The notes below the pieces were generated by a model that saw only the letters and a program-made list of their open reading frames with translations, ran no database searches and was not told where the DNA came from. Source: Ramlibacter sp. (GTDB lineage: Bacteria > Pseudomonadota > Gammaproteobacteria > Burkholderiales > Burkholderiaceae_C). From it: DNA of 64,000 nucleotides. Shown in pieces: positions 31,283-40,871 of this stretch. How positions within the stretch are numbered: position 1 is the first letter of the stretch; each line of letters starts with the position of its first letter. Location: contig JADJPY010000011.1 of assembly GCA_016713005.1 (NCBI GenBank), forward strand, positions 372,001 through 436,000, given 5' to 3'. The position numbers and the translations under genes were made by a program.

Positions 31283-33214
31283 ATGTTGCACCGGCATACC
31301 CTCACGGCCAAGCTCGCCACCGTAGGCAGCGCAATTCTTGTGCTGGCGCTGGCATCGATCGGCCTGACACTGTGGGTCACCTGGAAGCTCGAGGGCGGCG
31401 CTGCCGCAGTCAATGAGGCCGGGCGCATGCGAATGCAGACCTGGAGGCTGGCCAGTGCCGTGCAGGCTCAGTCCTCTCCACAAGACGTGCGGGCTCTGGT
31501 GGCATTGTTCGATGAGAGCCTTGCTGTCCTGCGAAGTGGTGATCCGCAGCGGCCGCTGTTTGTGCCGTGGAACGATCGGGTGGACACCCGGTTTGCCAGC
31601 GTGGAGACATTGTGGAGGGAGCAGCGCGGCATGTGGTTGGGCGCGGTGGAGCCGTCGTCAGCGCTGTCGCAGCGCGCCGCTGGCGAGTTTGTGGAGGCGA
31701 TCGACCTCCTAGTGCTGGACATCGAGCAACAGTTGGCGCGTCTGACAGCCATCCTCAATCTGTTTCAGTTCCTGATGATGGCATTGGCGGTCGGGGGCGC
31801 CGTGGTGATGCTCTATACCGGGTACCACTACGTCATAAGTCCATTGGATCAATTGCAACTGGGATTGAAGAACGTGGAGTCCGGGAACTTTGCCGCCCGA
31901 ATTGATGTTGATTCCAACGACGAGTTCGGCCAGGTTTCGGCGGGCTTCAACCGGATGGCTGCCACACTTCAGTCGCTGTACGCCAGTCTGGAAGCGCGGG
32001 TTGAAGCCAAGACACAGCGCATCGAGGCCCAGAGGGCGCGGCTTGAGGCACTGTACGAAGTCAGTGCCTTCCTGGCACAGGCCAGCACCATTGAAGATCT
32101 CGCACGAGGCTTCGCCATGAGAGTACGCGGGGTCGTCCGGGCGGACGCCGCCGCTGTGCGCTGGTCAGATGAGGCCCACCAGCGGTATCTGATGCTGGCG
32201 ACGGATTGTTTTCCGCAGGAGATGCTGGAAGCCGAGCGCAGTTTGCTTGCCGGGGCATGCGTCTGTGGCAGCTTGGCGCCGGACGCGCGTACGCGCGTTA
32301 TTCACATTGGCGCAACAGACATACAGCTTCAACCTCACTGCGCGAAGGCGGGATTTGAGCATGTGGTCAGTGTGCCGATCCGTTTGCAGCAAAGGGTACT
32401 TGGCGAGTTCAACCTGTTCTTCAAGGGGCCAGTACAGATGACGCCGGAAGAGACGGAATTGCTGGACGCGCTGGCCAGCCATCTGGCCAGTGCGCTGGAA
32501 GGCCTTCGGGCCGCGGCGCTGGAGCGCGAAGCGGCTGTGGGGGAAGAGCGCGCCTTGCTCGCAAGGGAACTGCACGACTCAATTGCACAGTCGCTGGCGT
32601 TCCTCAAGATTCAGGTGCAGCTTTTGCGAGTGGCAGTCCAGAAGTCGCAGCCAGCGCGGGTGGACCAGGTGATCGAGGAACTGGATGCCGGTTTGCGGGA
32701 GAGCGTGAACGATGTACGTGAGTTGCTTGTCCACTTCCGGACCCGAACGAACACAGACGCCGTGGAGCCTGCATTGCAGGAGACGCTGCAGAAGTTCCAG
32801 CACCAGACGGGCCTACCAGCCCACCTGGAGGTTAGAGGAGATGGCTTGCCCCTGCCCGCTGACGTTCAGGTTCAGGTGCTGCACGTGATCCAGGAGGCGC
32901 TGTCCAATGTGCGCAAACATGCGGCTGCGACGCACGTCGGCCTGGAGGTCACGAAAGGCCCTGGCTGGCGGTTCGTCGTGCACGACAACGGACACGGATT
33001 CGACTCCACACGGGATCATGACACCTCGCACGTCGGGATGAAGATCATGAGGGAGCGCGCCGAACGGATCGGGGCTGAGGTGTCCATCCACTCGGTGCCA
33101 GGTGATGGAACGACGGTGACATTGACTCTTCCCGAGCATCCGGTTTCCCAGGGCACCCGCGTGCCGGACAGCGAGGAGGAGCTTCGCAGAATGGAAGTCA
33201 GGACTGTCGCATGA
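31283..33214 (+). CDS. narX: NarX-type nitrate/nitrite sensor histidine kinase
   Basis: 643 aa. TM1 at about 13-34; periplasmic sensor starting with the nitrate P-box NEAGRMRMQTWRLASAV (44-60); TM2 at about 160-185; HAMP (ISPLDQLQLGL...); a Cys-containing GAF-like region (ACVCGSLAPDARTR); HisKA_3 with phosphorylated His431 in RELHDSIAQSL; HATPase with NVRKHAAA and VHDNGHGFD. Detects nitrate and phosphorylates NarL, encoded 7 nt downstream. An FNR-like site lies just upstream, so it is probably oxygen-controlled. Confidence 0.95.
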   Translation: MLHRHTLTAKLATVGSAILVLALASIGLTLWVTWKLEGGAAAVNEAGRMRMQTWRLASAVQAQSSPQDVRALVALFDESLAVLRSGDPQRPLFVPWNDRVDTRFASVETLWREQRGMWLGAVEPSSALSQRAAGEFVEAIDLLVLDIEQQLARLTAILNLFQFLMMALAVGGAVVMLYTGYHYVISPLDQLQLGLKNVESGNFAARIDVDSNDEFGQVSAGFNRMAATLQSLYASLEARVEAKTQRIEAQRARLEALYEVSAFLAQASTIEDLARGFAMRVRGVVRADAAAVRWSDEAHQRYLMLATDCFPQEMLEAERSLLAGACVCGSLAPDARTRVIHIGATDIQLQPHCAKAGFEHVVSVPIRLQQRVLGEFNLFFKGPVQMTPEETELLDALASHLASALEGLRAAALEREAAVGEERALLARELHDSIAQSLAFLKIQVQLLRVAVQKSQPARVDQVIEELDAGLRESVNDVRELLVHFRTRTNTDAVEPALQETLQKFQHQTGLPAHLEVRGDGLPLPADVQVQVLHVIQEALSNVRKHAAATHVGLEVTKGPGWRFVVHDNGHGFDSTRDHDTSHVGMKIMRERAERIGAEVSIHSVPGDGTTVTLTLPEHPVSQGTRVPDSEEELRRMEVRTVA

Positions 33215-33221
33215 GGATCCG

Positions 33222-33881
33222 ATGAATCCGGCCCGACTTCTGGTGGTGGACGACCATACCCTTTTCAGGCGCGGTCTGATAGCGCTGCTCGCGCAGGACG
33301 CGCGGTTCGAAGTTGTGGGAGAGGCGGGCGATGCTGGCGAGGCGTTGCGCGGCGCCGGCCGGGAGCAGCCGGATTTGATACTCTTGGACAATCATCTCCC
33401 TGGCGTACGGGGCGTCGATTGCATTGGCGGGTTGAAGGAAGTCGCTCCAGCCGCCCGCATCCTGATGCTGACTGTCAGTGAGGACGAGGCCGATCTGGCG
33501 GCGGCGCTTCATTGCGGCGCCGACGGCTACTTGCTGAAGACCATCAATTCCGAGGATCTCAGCGAGTCCATACTCAAGGTACTGGAAGGCGAGTCGGTGG
33601 TGAGCCCGGAGTTGATGTCAAAGCTCGTGACGGCGTTCCGGGCACGCTCGGCACCTGTGACGGCGCCGGTACAGGTCACTCCGCAAGCTGCATCACTTTC
33701 AGCGCGAGAGAAGGAAATTCTGGTTCTCATCGCCCGGGGCGCCAGCAACAAGGTGATCGCCCGGGATCTGGCGATTGCCGAAACCACAGTCAAGATCCAC
33801 GTGCAGCATATCCTGCGCAAGCTGAATCTGGTCTCCCGGGTACAGGCTGCGGTGTACGCAGCCGGCTGCGGGCTGGGTTGA
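33222..33881 (+). CDS. narL: NarL-type response regulator
   Basis: 219 aa. Receiver domain with acidic pocket Asp10/Asp11, phospho-acceptor Asp56 (LILLDNHLPG) and Lys in GYLLKTI. C-terminal LuxR-type HTH (LSAREKEILVLIARGASNKVIARDLAIAETTVKIHVQHILRKL, about 155-197). Partner of NarX; expected to activate the nar genes downstream in response to nitrate. The TGA overlaps an FNR-like site for narK. Confidence 0.95.
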   Translation: MNPARLLVVDDHTLFRRGLIALLAQDARFEVVGEAGDAGEALRGAGREQPDLILLDNHLPGVRGVDCIGGLKEVAPAARILMLTVSEDEADLAAALHCGADGYLLKTINSEDLSESILKVLEGESVVSPELMSKLVTAFRARSAPVTAPVQVTPQAASLSAREKEILVLIARGASNKVIARDLAIAETTVKIHVQHILRKLNLVSRVQAAVYAAGCGLG

Positions 33882-33891
33882 TCCAAATCAG
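33878..33891 (+). promoter_or_regulatory. FNR-like site upstream of narK1
   Basis: TTGATCCAAATCAG, one mismatch to TTGAT-N4-ATCAA, overlapping the narL stop codon. TGTAGT at 33914-33919 sits 29.5 bp from the centre, matching a class II -10 box. It leaves a leader of about 120 nt before narK1 that may hold NarL heptamers. Confidence 0.7.
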
Positions 33892-34044
33892 GTGTTCGCC
33901 AGTTTCCCGCGTTTGTAGTTCTTTGGGAGGATGGGGAGCGAAAGCCGAGTCGTTCTTCCGGCAGTCCCCAGCCGCTCTTCTGGTGGATGTTCAGGAGCAG
34001 CAAATCCCCTGACAGTCGATCCATGGATTCCCATGGAGAAAGAC

Positions 34045-35313
34045 ATGACCACTGAGGTGAAAGCCGCGCGCAATGCGTGGTCGGTACTGATCGTCAGCAC
34101 GCTGGCTTTTACCGTGTGCTTCATGGTCTGGATGATGTTTGGCGTCATTGGCATACCAATCAAGAAGGCACTGGACCTCAATTCAACCCAGTTTGGCCTG
34201 CTGATGGCGACGCCGGTCCTTACAGGTTCGCTGGTGCGCGTCCCGCTTGGAATCTGGACCGACCGCTACGGCGGCCGCATCGTAATGGCGGCACTGATGG
34301 CACTCACAGTGCCGGCGATCTGGCTAATGAGCTACGCCACCGCATATTGGCATTTTCTGGTGATCGGCCTGTTTGTCGGGCTTGCCGGCGGATCGTTCTC
34401 AGTCGGGACGCCGTACGTGGCGCGCTGGTTTCCCAAGAGCCGTCAGGGCATGGCCATGGGCGTTTATGGCGCGGGAAACTCAGGTGCGGCGGTCAACAAG
34501 TTCGTCGCTCCTGTGTTGTTGGTGGCCTTCGGATGGACCATGGTGCCGCAGGTGTACGCAGCCATCATGCTCGGGACGGTTGTCCTGTTCTGGCTGTTCA
34601 GCCACAGCGACCCTTCCCACCTAGTGCCCAGCAACGTGAGCTTCATGCAGCAGCTGAAGGGACTCAAGGATCCCAAAGTGCTCAAGTATTGCCAGTACTA
34701 CAGCATCGTGTTTGGCGGCTACGTTGCGCTTTCGTTGTGGATGGTCCAGTACTACGTAGGCGAGTTTGGCCTGGATATCCGTGTGGCGGCTTTGCTGGCC
34801 GCCTGCTTCTCGCTGCCCGGTGGCGTATTGCGCGCCATCGGAGGCGTGATGTCAGATAAGTACGGAGCCCACAAGGTCACCTGGTGGGTGATGTGGGTCA
34901 GCTGGATTTGTCTGTTCCTGTTGTCCTACCCACAGACCGACTTCACGATTCTGACGGTGAACGGCCCGAGAACATTTCATATCGGTCTCAATGTCTACCT
35001 GTTCACCGCCCTGATGTTCGTCCTGGGAATTGCCTGGGCCTTTGGCAAGGCGAGCGTCTTCAAGTACATCAGTGACGACTATCCGAAGAACATCGGCGCG
35101 ATCAGCGGAATCGTTGGCCTCGCAGGTGGTCTGGGTGGATTTGTCCTGCCGATCCTGTTTGGCGCCTTGATGGACATCACGGGCATCCGGTCGAGCGCTT
35201 TCATGTTAATGTACGGCGTGGTCTGGGTGTCCCTGATCTGGATGTACTGGACCGAGGTTCGTACCACTGAAGTTATGGGCAGCAATGCCAAACCCTTTTC
35301 CCTGCAAAGCTGA
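34045..35313 (+). CDS. narK1: NarK1-type nitrate/nitrite transporter (MFS)
   Basis: 422 aa, 12 predicted membrane segments. NarK signature-like blocks: RVPLGIWTDRYGGRIVMA, GGSFSVGTPYVARWFPKSRQGMAMGVYGAGNSGAA and ISGIVGLAGGLGGFVLPI (second nitrate-signature). The smaller, NarK1/NasA-like class typically does nitrate/proton symport. Start ATG 34045 is preceded by GGAGA (34035-34039); an ATG 12 nt upstream is less well placed. The next transporter starts 25 nt after the stop. Confidence 0.92.
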   Translation: MTTEVKAARNAWSVLIVSTLAFTVCFMVWMMFGVIGIPIKKALDLNSTQFGLLMATPVLTGSLVRVPLGIWTDRYGGRIVMAALMALTVPAIWLMSYATAYWHFLVIGLFVGLAGGSFSVGTPYVARWFPKSRQGMAMGVYGAGNSGAAVNKFVAPVLLVAFGWTMVPQVYAAIMLGTVVLFWLFSHSDPSHLVPSNVSFMQQLKGLKDPKVLKYCQYYSIVFGGYVALSLWMVQYYVGEFGLDIRVAALLAACFSLPGGVLRAIGGVMSDKYGAHKVTWWVMWVSWICLFLLSYPQTDFTILTVNGPRTFHIGLNVYLFTALMFVLGIAWAFGKASVFKYISDDYPKNIGAISGIVGLAGGLGGFVLPILFGALMDITGIRSSAFMLMYGVVWVSLIWMYWTEVRTTEVMGSNAKPFSLQS

Positions 35314-35338
35314 GCCCTCACCGGCCAGGTACACGCCC

Positions 35339-36970
35339 ATGAGCACCACAAACATCAGGTCTGGAGCCGACATCCAGGATTGGCGTCCCGAGGACGAACA
35401 GTTCTGGGAAAGCACCGGCAAGAAGATCGCCTACAGGAACCTCTTGATCTCAGTGCCCGCGCTGCTGTGCGGCTTCGCGGTTTGGGGTATGTGGGGCATC
35501 ATCACAGTGCAAATGCTCAACTTGGGGTTCCCGTTCAAGCCTGCCGACATGTTTGGCTTGACGGCGATAGCCGGCCTCATGGGTGCCACATTGCGCATCC
35601 CGGCGTCCTTCTTCATCAAGCTTTCGGGTGGACGCAACACCATCTTTCTGACGTCGGTGTTGCTGATGATTCCGGCCATCTGGACTGGCATCGCGCTGCA
35701 GGACAAAAACACGCCATTGTGGGTGTTTCAGGCCTGTGCCTTTCTCAGTGGCATCGGTGGCGGAAACTTCGCTTGCTCCATGTCCAACATCTCCAGCTTC
35801 TTCCCCAAGCGCCTGCAGGGCACTGGTTTGGGCCTGAATGCAGGGTTGGGCAACTTCGGTGTGACCACCATGCAGGTGCTCATTCCGTTGGTCATGACGA
35901 TCGGATTGTTTGGCACGGCCGCCGGCGGCTCCATGGTGCTGCTCAAGGACAGCGGCTGGATTCTGGGCAAGATCGTGGCAGGCACGCCCACATTCATTCA
36001 AAACGCCGGATTCATCTGGGCCGCCATCCTACTGCCCTTGGTGGTGGCCGCGTGGTTTGGCATGAACAATTTGCTGACCCTGTCGCCCAATTACGGCGGC
36101 ACGCTGGCTGCGTTTGCAAAAATTCTCTATCTGTGGGGACTCACTAGCATCGTAGGTGCAGCAGGCCTCTACCTTTACCTGCCAGCGCCCACCGGCCTGG
36201 GTCTGCTCAACATGTGGGTGGCTTTGCCACTGATCATCGTGACGGTGCTGCTGATCATGAAGCTGGCCGCCTTTGGCGAAATGAAGGCCAACATCGGCAA
36301 CCAGTACGCCATCTTCAAAAACAAGCACACCTGGTCTCTGACGCTGCTCTACATCGTGACCTTCGGCTCGTTCATTGGTTTCTCAATGGCCCTGCCGCTG
36401 TCCATCACCGTGATTTTTGGCATCAGCCACATACCGGATGCCGCTGGCGCCATGCAGCACACCCTGAAAAACCCCAACGCTCCCTCTGCGCTTACCTATG
36501 CGTGGATCGGTCCCTTTGTGGGTGCACTGATCCGGCCTGTAGGTGGTTGGATTTCCGACAAGGTGGGCGGTTCCATCGTGACGCAAGTGATCTCCGCGGT
36601 GATGGTGGTGGCCTCGGGTGCGGTGGGTTACGTGATGATGCAGGCCTATGGCTCGGCAACCCCTGAGCAGTACTTCTCTACGTTTATGTGGCTGTTTGTT
36701 CTGCTGTTTGCTGCCAGCGGCATTGGCAATGGCTCCACCTTCCGAACCATTGGTGTAATTTTTGATCGCCAGCAGACTGGCCCAGTACTGGGCTGGACAT
36801 CGGCCGTGGCAGCCTATGGCGCCTTCATCGCGCCGGTGGTCATCGGCGCCCAGATCAAGGCCGGTACGCCGCAATTTGCGATGTACGGCTTTGCCGCCTT
36901 CTACGCCCTGTGCCTCGTGCTGAACTGGTGGTTCTACCTGCGCAATGGCGCCGAGATCAGGAACCCCTGA
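35339..36970 (+). CDS. narK2: NarK2-type nitrate/nitrite antiporter (MFS)
   Basis: 543 aa, larger than the preceding transporter because of an extended loop (TLSPNYGGTLAAFAKILYLW...). Characteristic blocks: FGLTAIAGLMGATLRIPASFFIKLSGGRNTIF, SGIGGGNFACSMSNISSFFPKRLQGTGLGLNAGLGNFGV and GPFVGALIRPVGGWISDKVGG. Type II NarK proteins exchange nitrate for nitrite. In some relatives the two NarK proteins are fused; here they are separate, with a stop codon and ribosome site between. 45 bp before narG. Confidence 0.92.
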   Translation: MSTTNIRSGADIQDWRPEDEQFWESTGKKIAYRNLLISVPALLCGFAVWGMWGIITVQMLNLGFPFKPADMFGLTAIAGLMGATLRIPASFFIKLSGGRNTIFLTSVLLMIPAIWTGIALQDKNTPLWVFQACAFLSGIGGGNFACSMSNISSFFPKRLQGTGLGLNAGLGNFGVTTMQVLIPLVMTIGLFGTAAGGSMVLLKDSGWILGKIVAGTPTFIQNAGFIWAAILLPLVVAAWFGMNNLLTLSPNYGGTLAAFAKILYLWGLTSIVGAAGLYLYLPAPTGLGLLNMWVALPLIIVTVLLIMKLAAFGEMKANIGNQYAIFKNKHTWSLTLLYIVTFGSFIGFSMALPLSITVIFGISHIPDAAGAMQHTLKNPNAPSALTYAWIGPFVGALIRPVGGWISDKVGGSIVTQVISAVMVVASGAVGYVMMQAYGSATPEQYFSTFMWLFVLLFAASGIGNGSTFRTIGVIFDRQQTGPVLGWTSAVAAYGAFIAPVVIGAQIKAGTPQFAMYGFAAFYALCLVLNWWFYLRNGAEIRNP

Positions 36971-37015
36971 GCAGGCGCAGGTGCCGAGCCACGACACCAT
37001 CTCCCGGAGACCCTC

Positions 37016-40000
37016 ATGAGTCACTTTCTCGACCGCCTTACCCACTTCACCCTGCCCAAGGAAGCCTTCTCGGGCAACCATGGCCTGACCACCAACGAAG
37101 ACCGCACCTGGGAAGACAGCTACCGTAACCGCTGGGCCCACGACAAGATTGTGCGCAGCACCCACGGCGTGAACTGCACAGGCAGCTGCTCGTGGAAGAT
37201 CTACGTCAAAGGCGGCATCGTCACCTGGGAAACCCAGCAGACCGACTACCCGCGCACGCGCTGGGACATGCCCAACCACGAGCCGCGCGGCTGTGCCCGC
37301 GGCGCGTCATACAGCTGGTACCTCTATTCCGCAAACCGCGTGAAGTACCCCATGGTTCGTGGTCGCCTGCTGGAGCGCTGGCGTGCGGCGCTCAAGGTCA
37401 GCAAGACCCCAGTGGACGCCTGGGCACTGATACAGCAAGACCCCGAAGCCCGGCGAGACTACCAGCAGGTGCGTGGCATGGGCGGCTTTGTGCGCAGCAC
37501 CTGGGACGAGGTCAACCAGCTGATTGCTGCGGCCAACGTTTACACCATCAAGCAGCACGGTGCCGACCGCATCATCGGTTTCTCGCCCATCCCCGCCATG
37601 TCCATGGTGAGCTACGCCGCCGGCTCGCGCTACTTGTCGCTCATTGGTGGCGTGTGCATGAGCTTCTACGACTGGTACTGCGACCTGCCCCCCGCCAGTC
37701 CGCAAATCTGGGGAGAGCAAACCGACGTGCCCGAGTCTGCCGACTGGTACAACAGCAGCTACATCATTGCCTGGGGTTCCAACGTGCCCCAGACACGCAC
37801 GCCGGACGCACACTTCTTTACCGAGGTTCGCTACAAGGGTGCCAAAACAGTGGCGGTTACACCCGACTACTCGGAGGTCGCCAAACTGTCCGATCAGTGG
37901 TTGCACCCCAAGCAAGGTACCGATGCCGCACTGGCCATGGCAATGGGTCACGTCGCGCTCAAGGAGTTCTATTTCCCTGACGGCGGCAAACAACGCAGCA
38001 GCTACTTCGACGACTATGCCCGTCGGTATACCGACCTGCCGCTCTTGGTGATGTTGAAGGAACATTCTCTCGAGGATGGCACGGTGACGATGGTGCCTGA
38101 TCGCTATTTGCGCGCCAGCGACTTCAACGGCAAGATGGGCCAGAAGAGCAACCCCGAGTGGAAGACCGTGGCGTTTGACAGCGACGGCAAGGCGGTGCTG
38201 CCCAACGGCTCCATTGGCTTCCGGTGGGGCGAGCCCGGTCGCCAAGACGAAGGCAAGTGGAACCTCGAGGCCAGAGAGGCGCGCGGAAGCAACGAAGTCA
38301 AGCTCAAGCTGTCGGTAATCGAGGACGGCGCTCAGGAACACCAGGTGGTGGACGTGGGCTTTCCGTATTTCGGGGGCAACATGACGCCCCACTTCACTGC
38401 CAACGCGCAGAACGGCGCAATCAACCATGCCAAGGTGCCTGCTGTGCGCCTGAGACTGGGCAAGGCGGGTGAAGAGCGCTACGCCATGGTCGCCACTGTG
38501 TTCGATCTGCAGGTCGCACAGTACGGCATCGACCGCGGTCTGGGCAGTGGCGCCAAGAGCTTCGACGACAACGCTGCCTATACTCCGGCCTGGCAGGAAA
38601 GCATCACCGGAGTACCGCGCGACCAGGTCATCACCGTGGCGCGCCAATTCGCCGACAACGCCGACAGGACGCACGGAAAGTCCATGGTGATCATCGGTGC
38701 AGCCATGAACCACTGGTACCACGCCGACATGAACTACCGCGGCGTCATCAATCTGCTGATGATGTGCGGCTGTATCGGGCAGAGCGGCGGTGGCTGGGCG
38801 CACTACGTAGGCCAGGAAAAGCTGCGTCCGCAGACCGGCTGGGTGCCGCTGGCCTTTGCCACCGACTGGCTGCGCCCGCCGCGCCAGATGAACAGCACCA
38901 GCTTCTTCTACGCCCACACCGACCAGTGGCGCTACGAGAAGCTCGGCATGAAAGAGATCGTCTCGCCCACGCTGAGCGCGGCCGACAAGGCCGCCTTCAG
39001 CGGCAGCATGATCGACTTCAACGTGCGAGCTGAGCGCATGGGCTGGTTGCCCAGTGCACCGCAGCTCAAGACGAACCCGATGCAGGTGGTGCGCGACGCG
39101 CAGGCCGCAGGCATGGACGCCAAGGACTATGTGGTCAAGGCGCTGAAGGACGGAACCCTGGAGATGAGTTGCGAAGATCCCGACGCGCCGCAGAACTGGC
39201 CACGCAACATGTTTGTATGGCGCTCCAACTTGCTGGGTTCCAGCGGCAAGGGTCATGAATACTTCTGCAAGCATCTGCTGGGCACCGAGAACGGCGTGCA
39301 AGGCAAAGATCTCGGCAAGGACGATGCCAGGCCAGCCGAAGTGAAGTGGCACAGGGATGCGCCGCAAGGCAAGCTGGACCTGCTGGTTACGCTGGACTTC
39401 CGCATGAGCACGACCTGCCTGTATTCCGACATCGTGCTGCCGACCGCGAGTTGGTACGAGAAGAATGACCTCAATACCAGCGACATGCACCCCTTCATCC
39501 ACCCGCTCTCTGCGGCGGTTGATCCGGTGTGGCAGGCGCGTTCGGACTGGGAGATTTACAAGGGTTTCGCCAAAGCCTTCAGCGAGGTCTGTGTAGGCCA
39601 CCTCGGCGTGGAAAGAGAAGTGGTGTTGGCACCAATCATGCACGACACCCCCGGCGAAATGGCGCAGGCCTTTGAGGTCAAGGAATGGAAGAAGGGCCAT
39701 TGCGACCTGATCCCCGGCAAGACCGCGCCACAGATTGCGGTGGTCGAGCGCGACTACCCCAACACCTTCAAGCGCTTCACGGCCTTAGGGCCACTGCTCG
39801 ACAAGCTGGGCAATGGCGGCAAGGGCATCGGCTGGAAGACAGGTACCGAGGTCGAGCAGCTCGGCCAGCTCAACGGCAAGACGCTGGACGAGGGCGTGTC
39901 GCAAGGCATGCCGAAGATCGTCAGCGACATCGACGCCTGCGAGGTGATCCTGCAGCTCGCGCCCGAGACCAACGGCCACGTGGCCGTGAAGGCCTGGGAA

Positions 40001-40843
40001 GCACTGGGCAAGCAGACCGGGCGCGACCATACCCACCTTGCGCTCTACCGCGAGGACGAAAAGATCCGATTCCGCGACATCCAGGCGCAGCCAAGAAAGA
40101 TCATCAGCTCGCCCACATGGAGCGGCATCGAGAGTGAGACGGTGAGCTACAACGCCGGCTACACCAACGTGCACGAATACATCCCATGGCGCACCCTCAC
40201 TGGTCGCCAGCAGTTCTACCAGGACCACCCCTGGATGATCGCCTTCGGTGAAGGATTCGGCAGCTATCGCCCGCCGGTGGACCTGAAGACCACAGAGGGC
40301 ATCTACAACATCCGGCCCAACGGCCACAAAGAGATCCAGCTGAACTTCATCACGCCGCACCAGAAGTGGGGCATTCACTCCACCTACAGCGACAACCTGA
40401 TGATGCTCACGCTCAACCGCGGCGGCACCGTGATCTGGCTCAGCGAGGAAGACGCGAAGCGCGCAGGCATCGTGGATAACGACTGGGTCGAGCTGTTCAA
40501 CATCAACGGCGCCGTGGCGGCGCGCGCGGTGGTGAGCCAGCGCGTCAACCCCGGCATGGTGATGATGTACCACTCGCAGGAAAAGATCATCAATACCCCG
40601 GGGTCGGAGATTACCGGCGTGCGTGGAGGCATCCACAACTCTGTGACCCGAATCGTGCTCAAGCCGACGCACATGATCGGCGGCTACGCGCAGCTGAGCT
40701 ACGGCTTCAACTATTACGGAACGATAGGTACCAACCGGGACGAGTTCGTCGTGGTGCGCAAGATGGACAAGGTCGACTGGCTCGACACACCGGCGGACGA
40801 TCACCTCGTGCGCGCCTATCAGTCACAGGGTGAGAACCCTTGA
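37016..40843 (+). CDS. narG: NarG, membrane-bound nitrate reductase alpha subunit
   Basis: 1275 aa, family length. Catalytic Mo-bisMGD subunit reducing nitrate to nitrite on the cytoplasmic face. FS0 [4Fe-4S] ligands at His50, Cys54, Cys58 and Cys93, the same numbering as the E. coli protein. Likely Mo-ligand Asp is in GGVCMSFYDWYCDLPPASPQ. The N-terminus (MSHFLDRLTHF) keeps the vestigial pattern. ATG 37016 follows CGGAGA. First of narGHJI. Confidence 0.97.
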   Translation: MSHFLDRLTHFTLPKEAFSGNHGLTTNEDRTWEDSYRNRWAHDKIVRSTHGVNCTGSCSWKIYVKGGIVTWETQQTDYPRTRWDMPNHEPRGCARGASYSWYLYSANRVKYPMVRGRLLERWRAALKVSKTPVDAWALIQQDPEARRDYQQVRGMGGFVRSTWDEVNQLIAAANVYTIKQHGADRIIGFSPIPAMSMVSYAAGSRYLSLIGGVCMSFYDWYCDLPPASPQIWGEQTDVPESADWYNSSYIIAWGSNVPQTRTPDAHFFTEVRYKGAKTVAVTPDYSEVAKLSDQWLHPKQGTDAALAMAMGHVALKEFYFPDGGKQRSSYFDDYARRYTDLPLLVMLKEHSLEDGTVTMVPDRYLRASDFNGKMGQKSNPEWKTVAFDSDGKAVLPNGSIGFRWGEPGRQDEGKWNLEAREARGSNEVKLKLSVIEDGAQEHQVVDVGFPYFGGNMTPHFTANAQNGAINHAKVPAVRLRLGKAGEERYAMVATVFDLQVAQYGIDRGLGSGAKSFDDNAAYTPAWQESITGVPRDQVITVARQFADNADRTHGKSMVIIGAAMNHWYHADMNYRGVINLLMMCGCIGQSGGGWAHYVGQEKLRPQTGWVPLAFATDWLRPPRQMNSTSFFYAHTDQWRYEKLGMKEIVSPTLSAADKAAFSGSMIDFNVRAERMGWLPSAPQLKTNPMQVVRDAQAAGMDAKDYVVKALKDGTLEMSCEDPDAPQNWPRNMFVWRSNLLGSSGKGHEYFCKHLLGTENGVQGKDLGKDDARPAEVKWHRDAPQGKLDLLVTLDFRMSTTCLYSDIVLPTASWYEKNDLNTSDMHPFIHPLSAAVDPVWQARSDWEIYKGFAKAFSEVCVGHLGVEREVVLAPIMHDTPGEMAQAFEVKEWKKGHCDLIPGKTAPQIAVVERDYPNTFKRFTALGPLLDKLGNGGKGIGWKTGTEVEQLGQLNGKTLDEGVSQGMPKIVSDIDACEVILQLAPETNGHVAVKAWEALGKQTGRDHTHLALYREDEKIRFRDIQAQPRKIISSPTWSGIESETVSYNAGYTNVHEYIPWRTLTGRQQFYQDHPWMIAFGEGFGSYRPPVDLKTTEGIYNIRPNGHKEIQLNFITPHQKWGIHSTYSDNLMMLTLNRGGTVIWLSEEDAKRAGIVDNDWVELFNINGAVAARAVVSQRVNPGMVMMYHSQEKIINTPGSEITGVRGGIHNSVTRIVLKPTHMIGGYAQLSYGFNYYGTIGTNRDEFVVVRKMDKVDWLDTPADDHLVRAYQSQGENP

Positions 40844-40871
40844 GCCTGGTGCCCTTTATTCGGAGTCAATC

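Noticed and set aside
34045..36970. Fused NarK1-NarK2 transporter
   Set aside because: A stop at 35313, a 25-nt gap and a new start at 35339 separate the two; no frame continuity.
37307..39700. 797-codon open frame antisense to narG
   Set aside because: Lies wholly inside narG, lacks recognisable motifs and is His/Val/Leu-biased as expected from reverse-strand reading of GC-rich codons.
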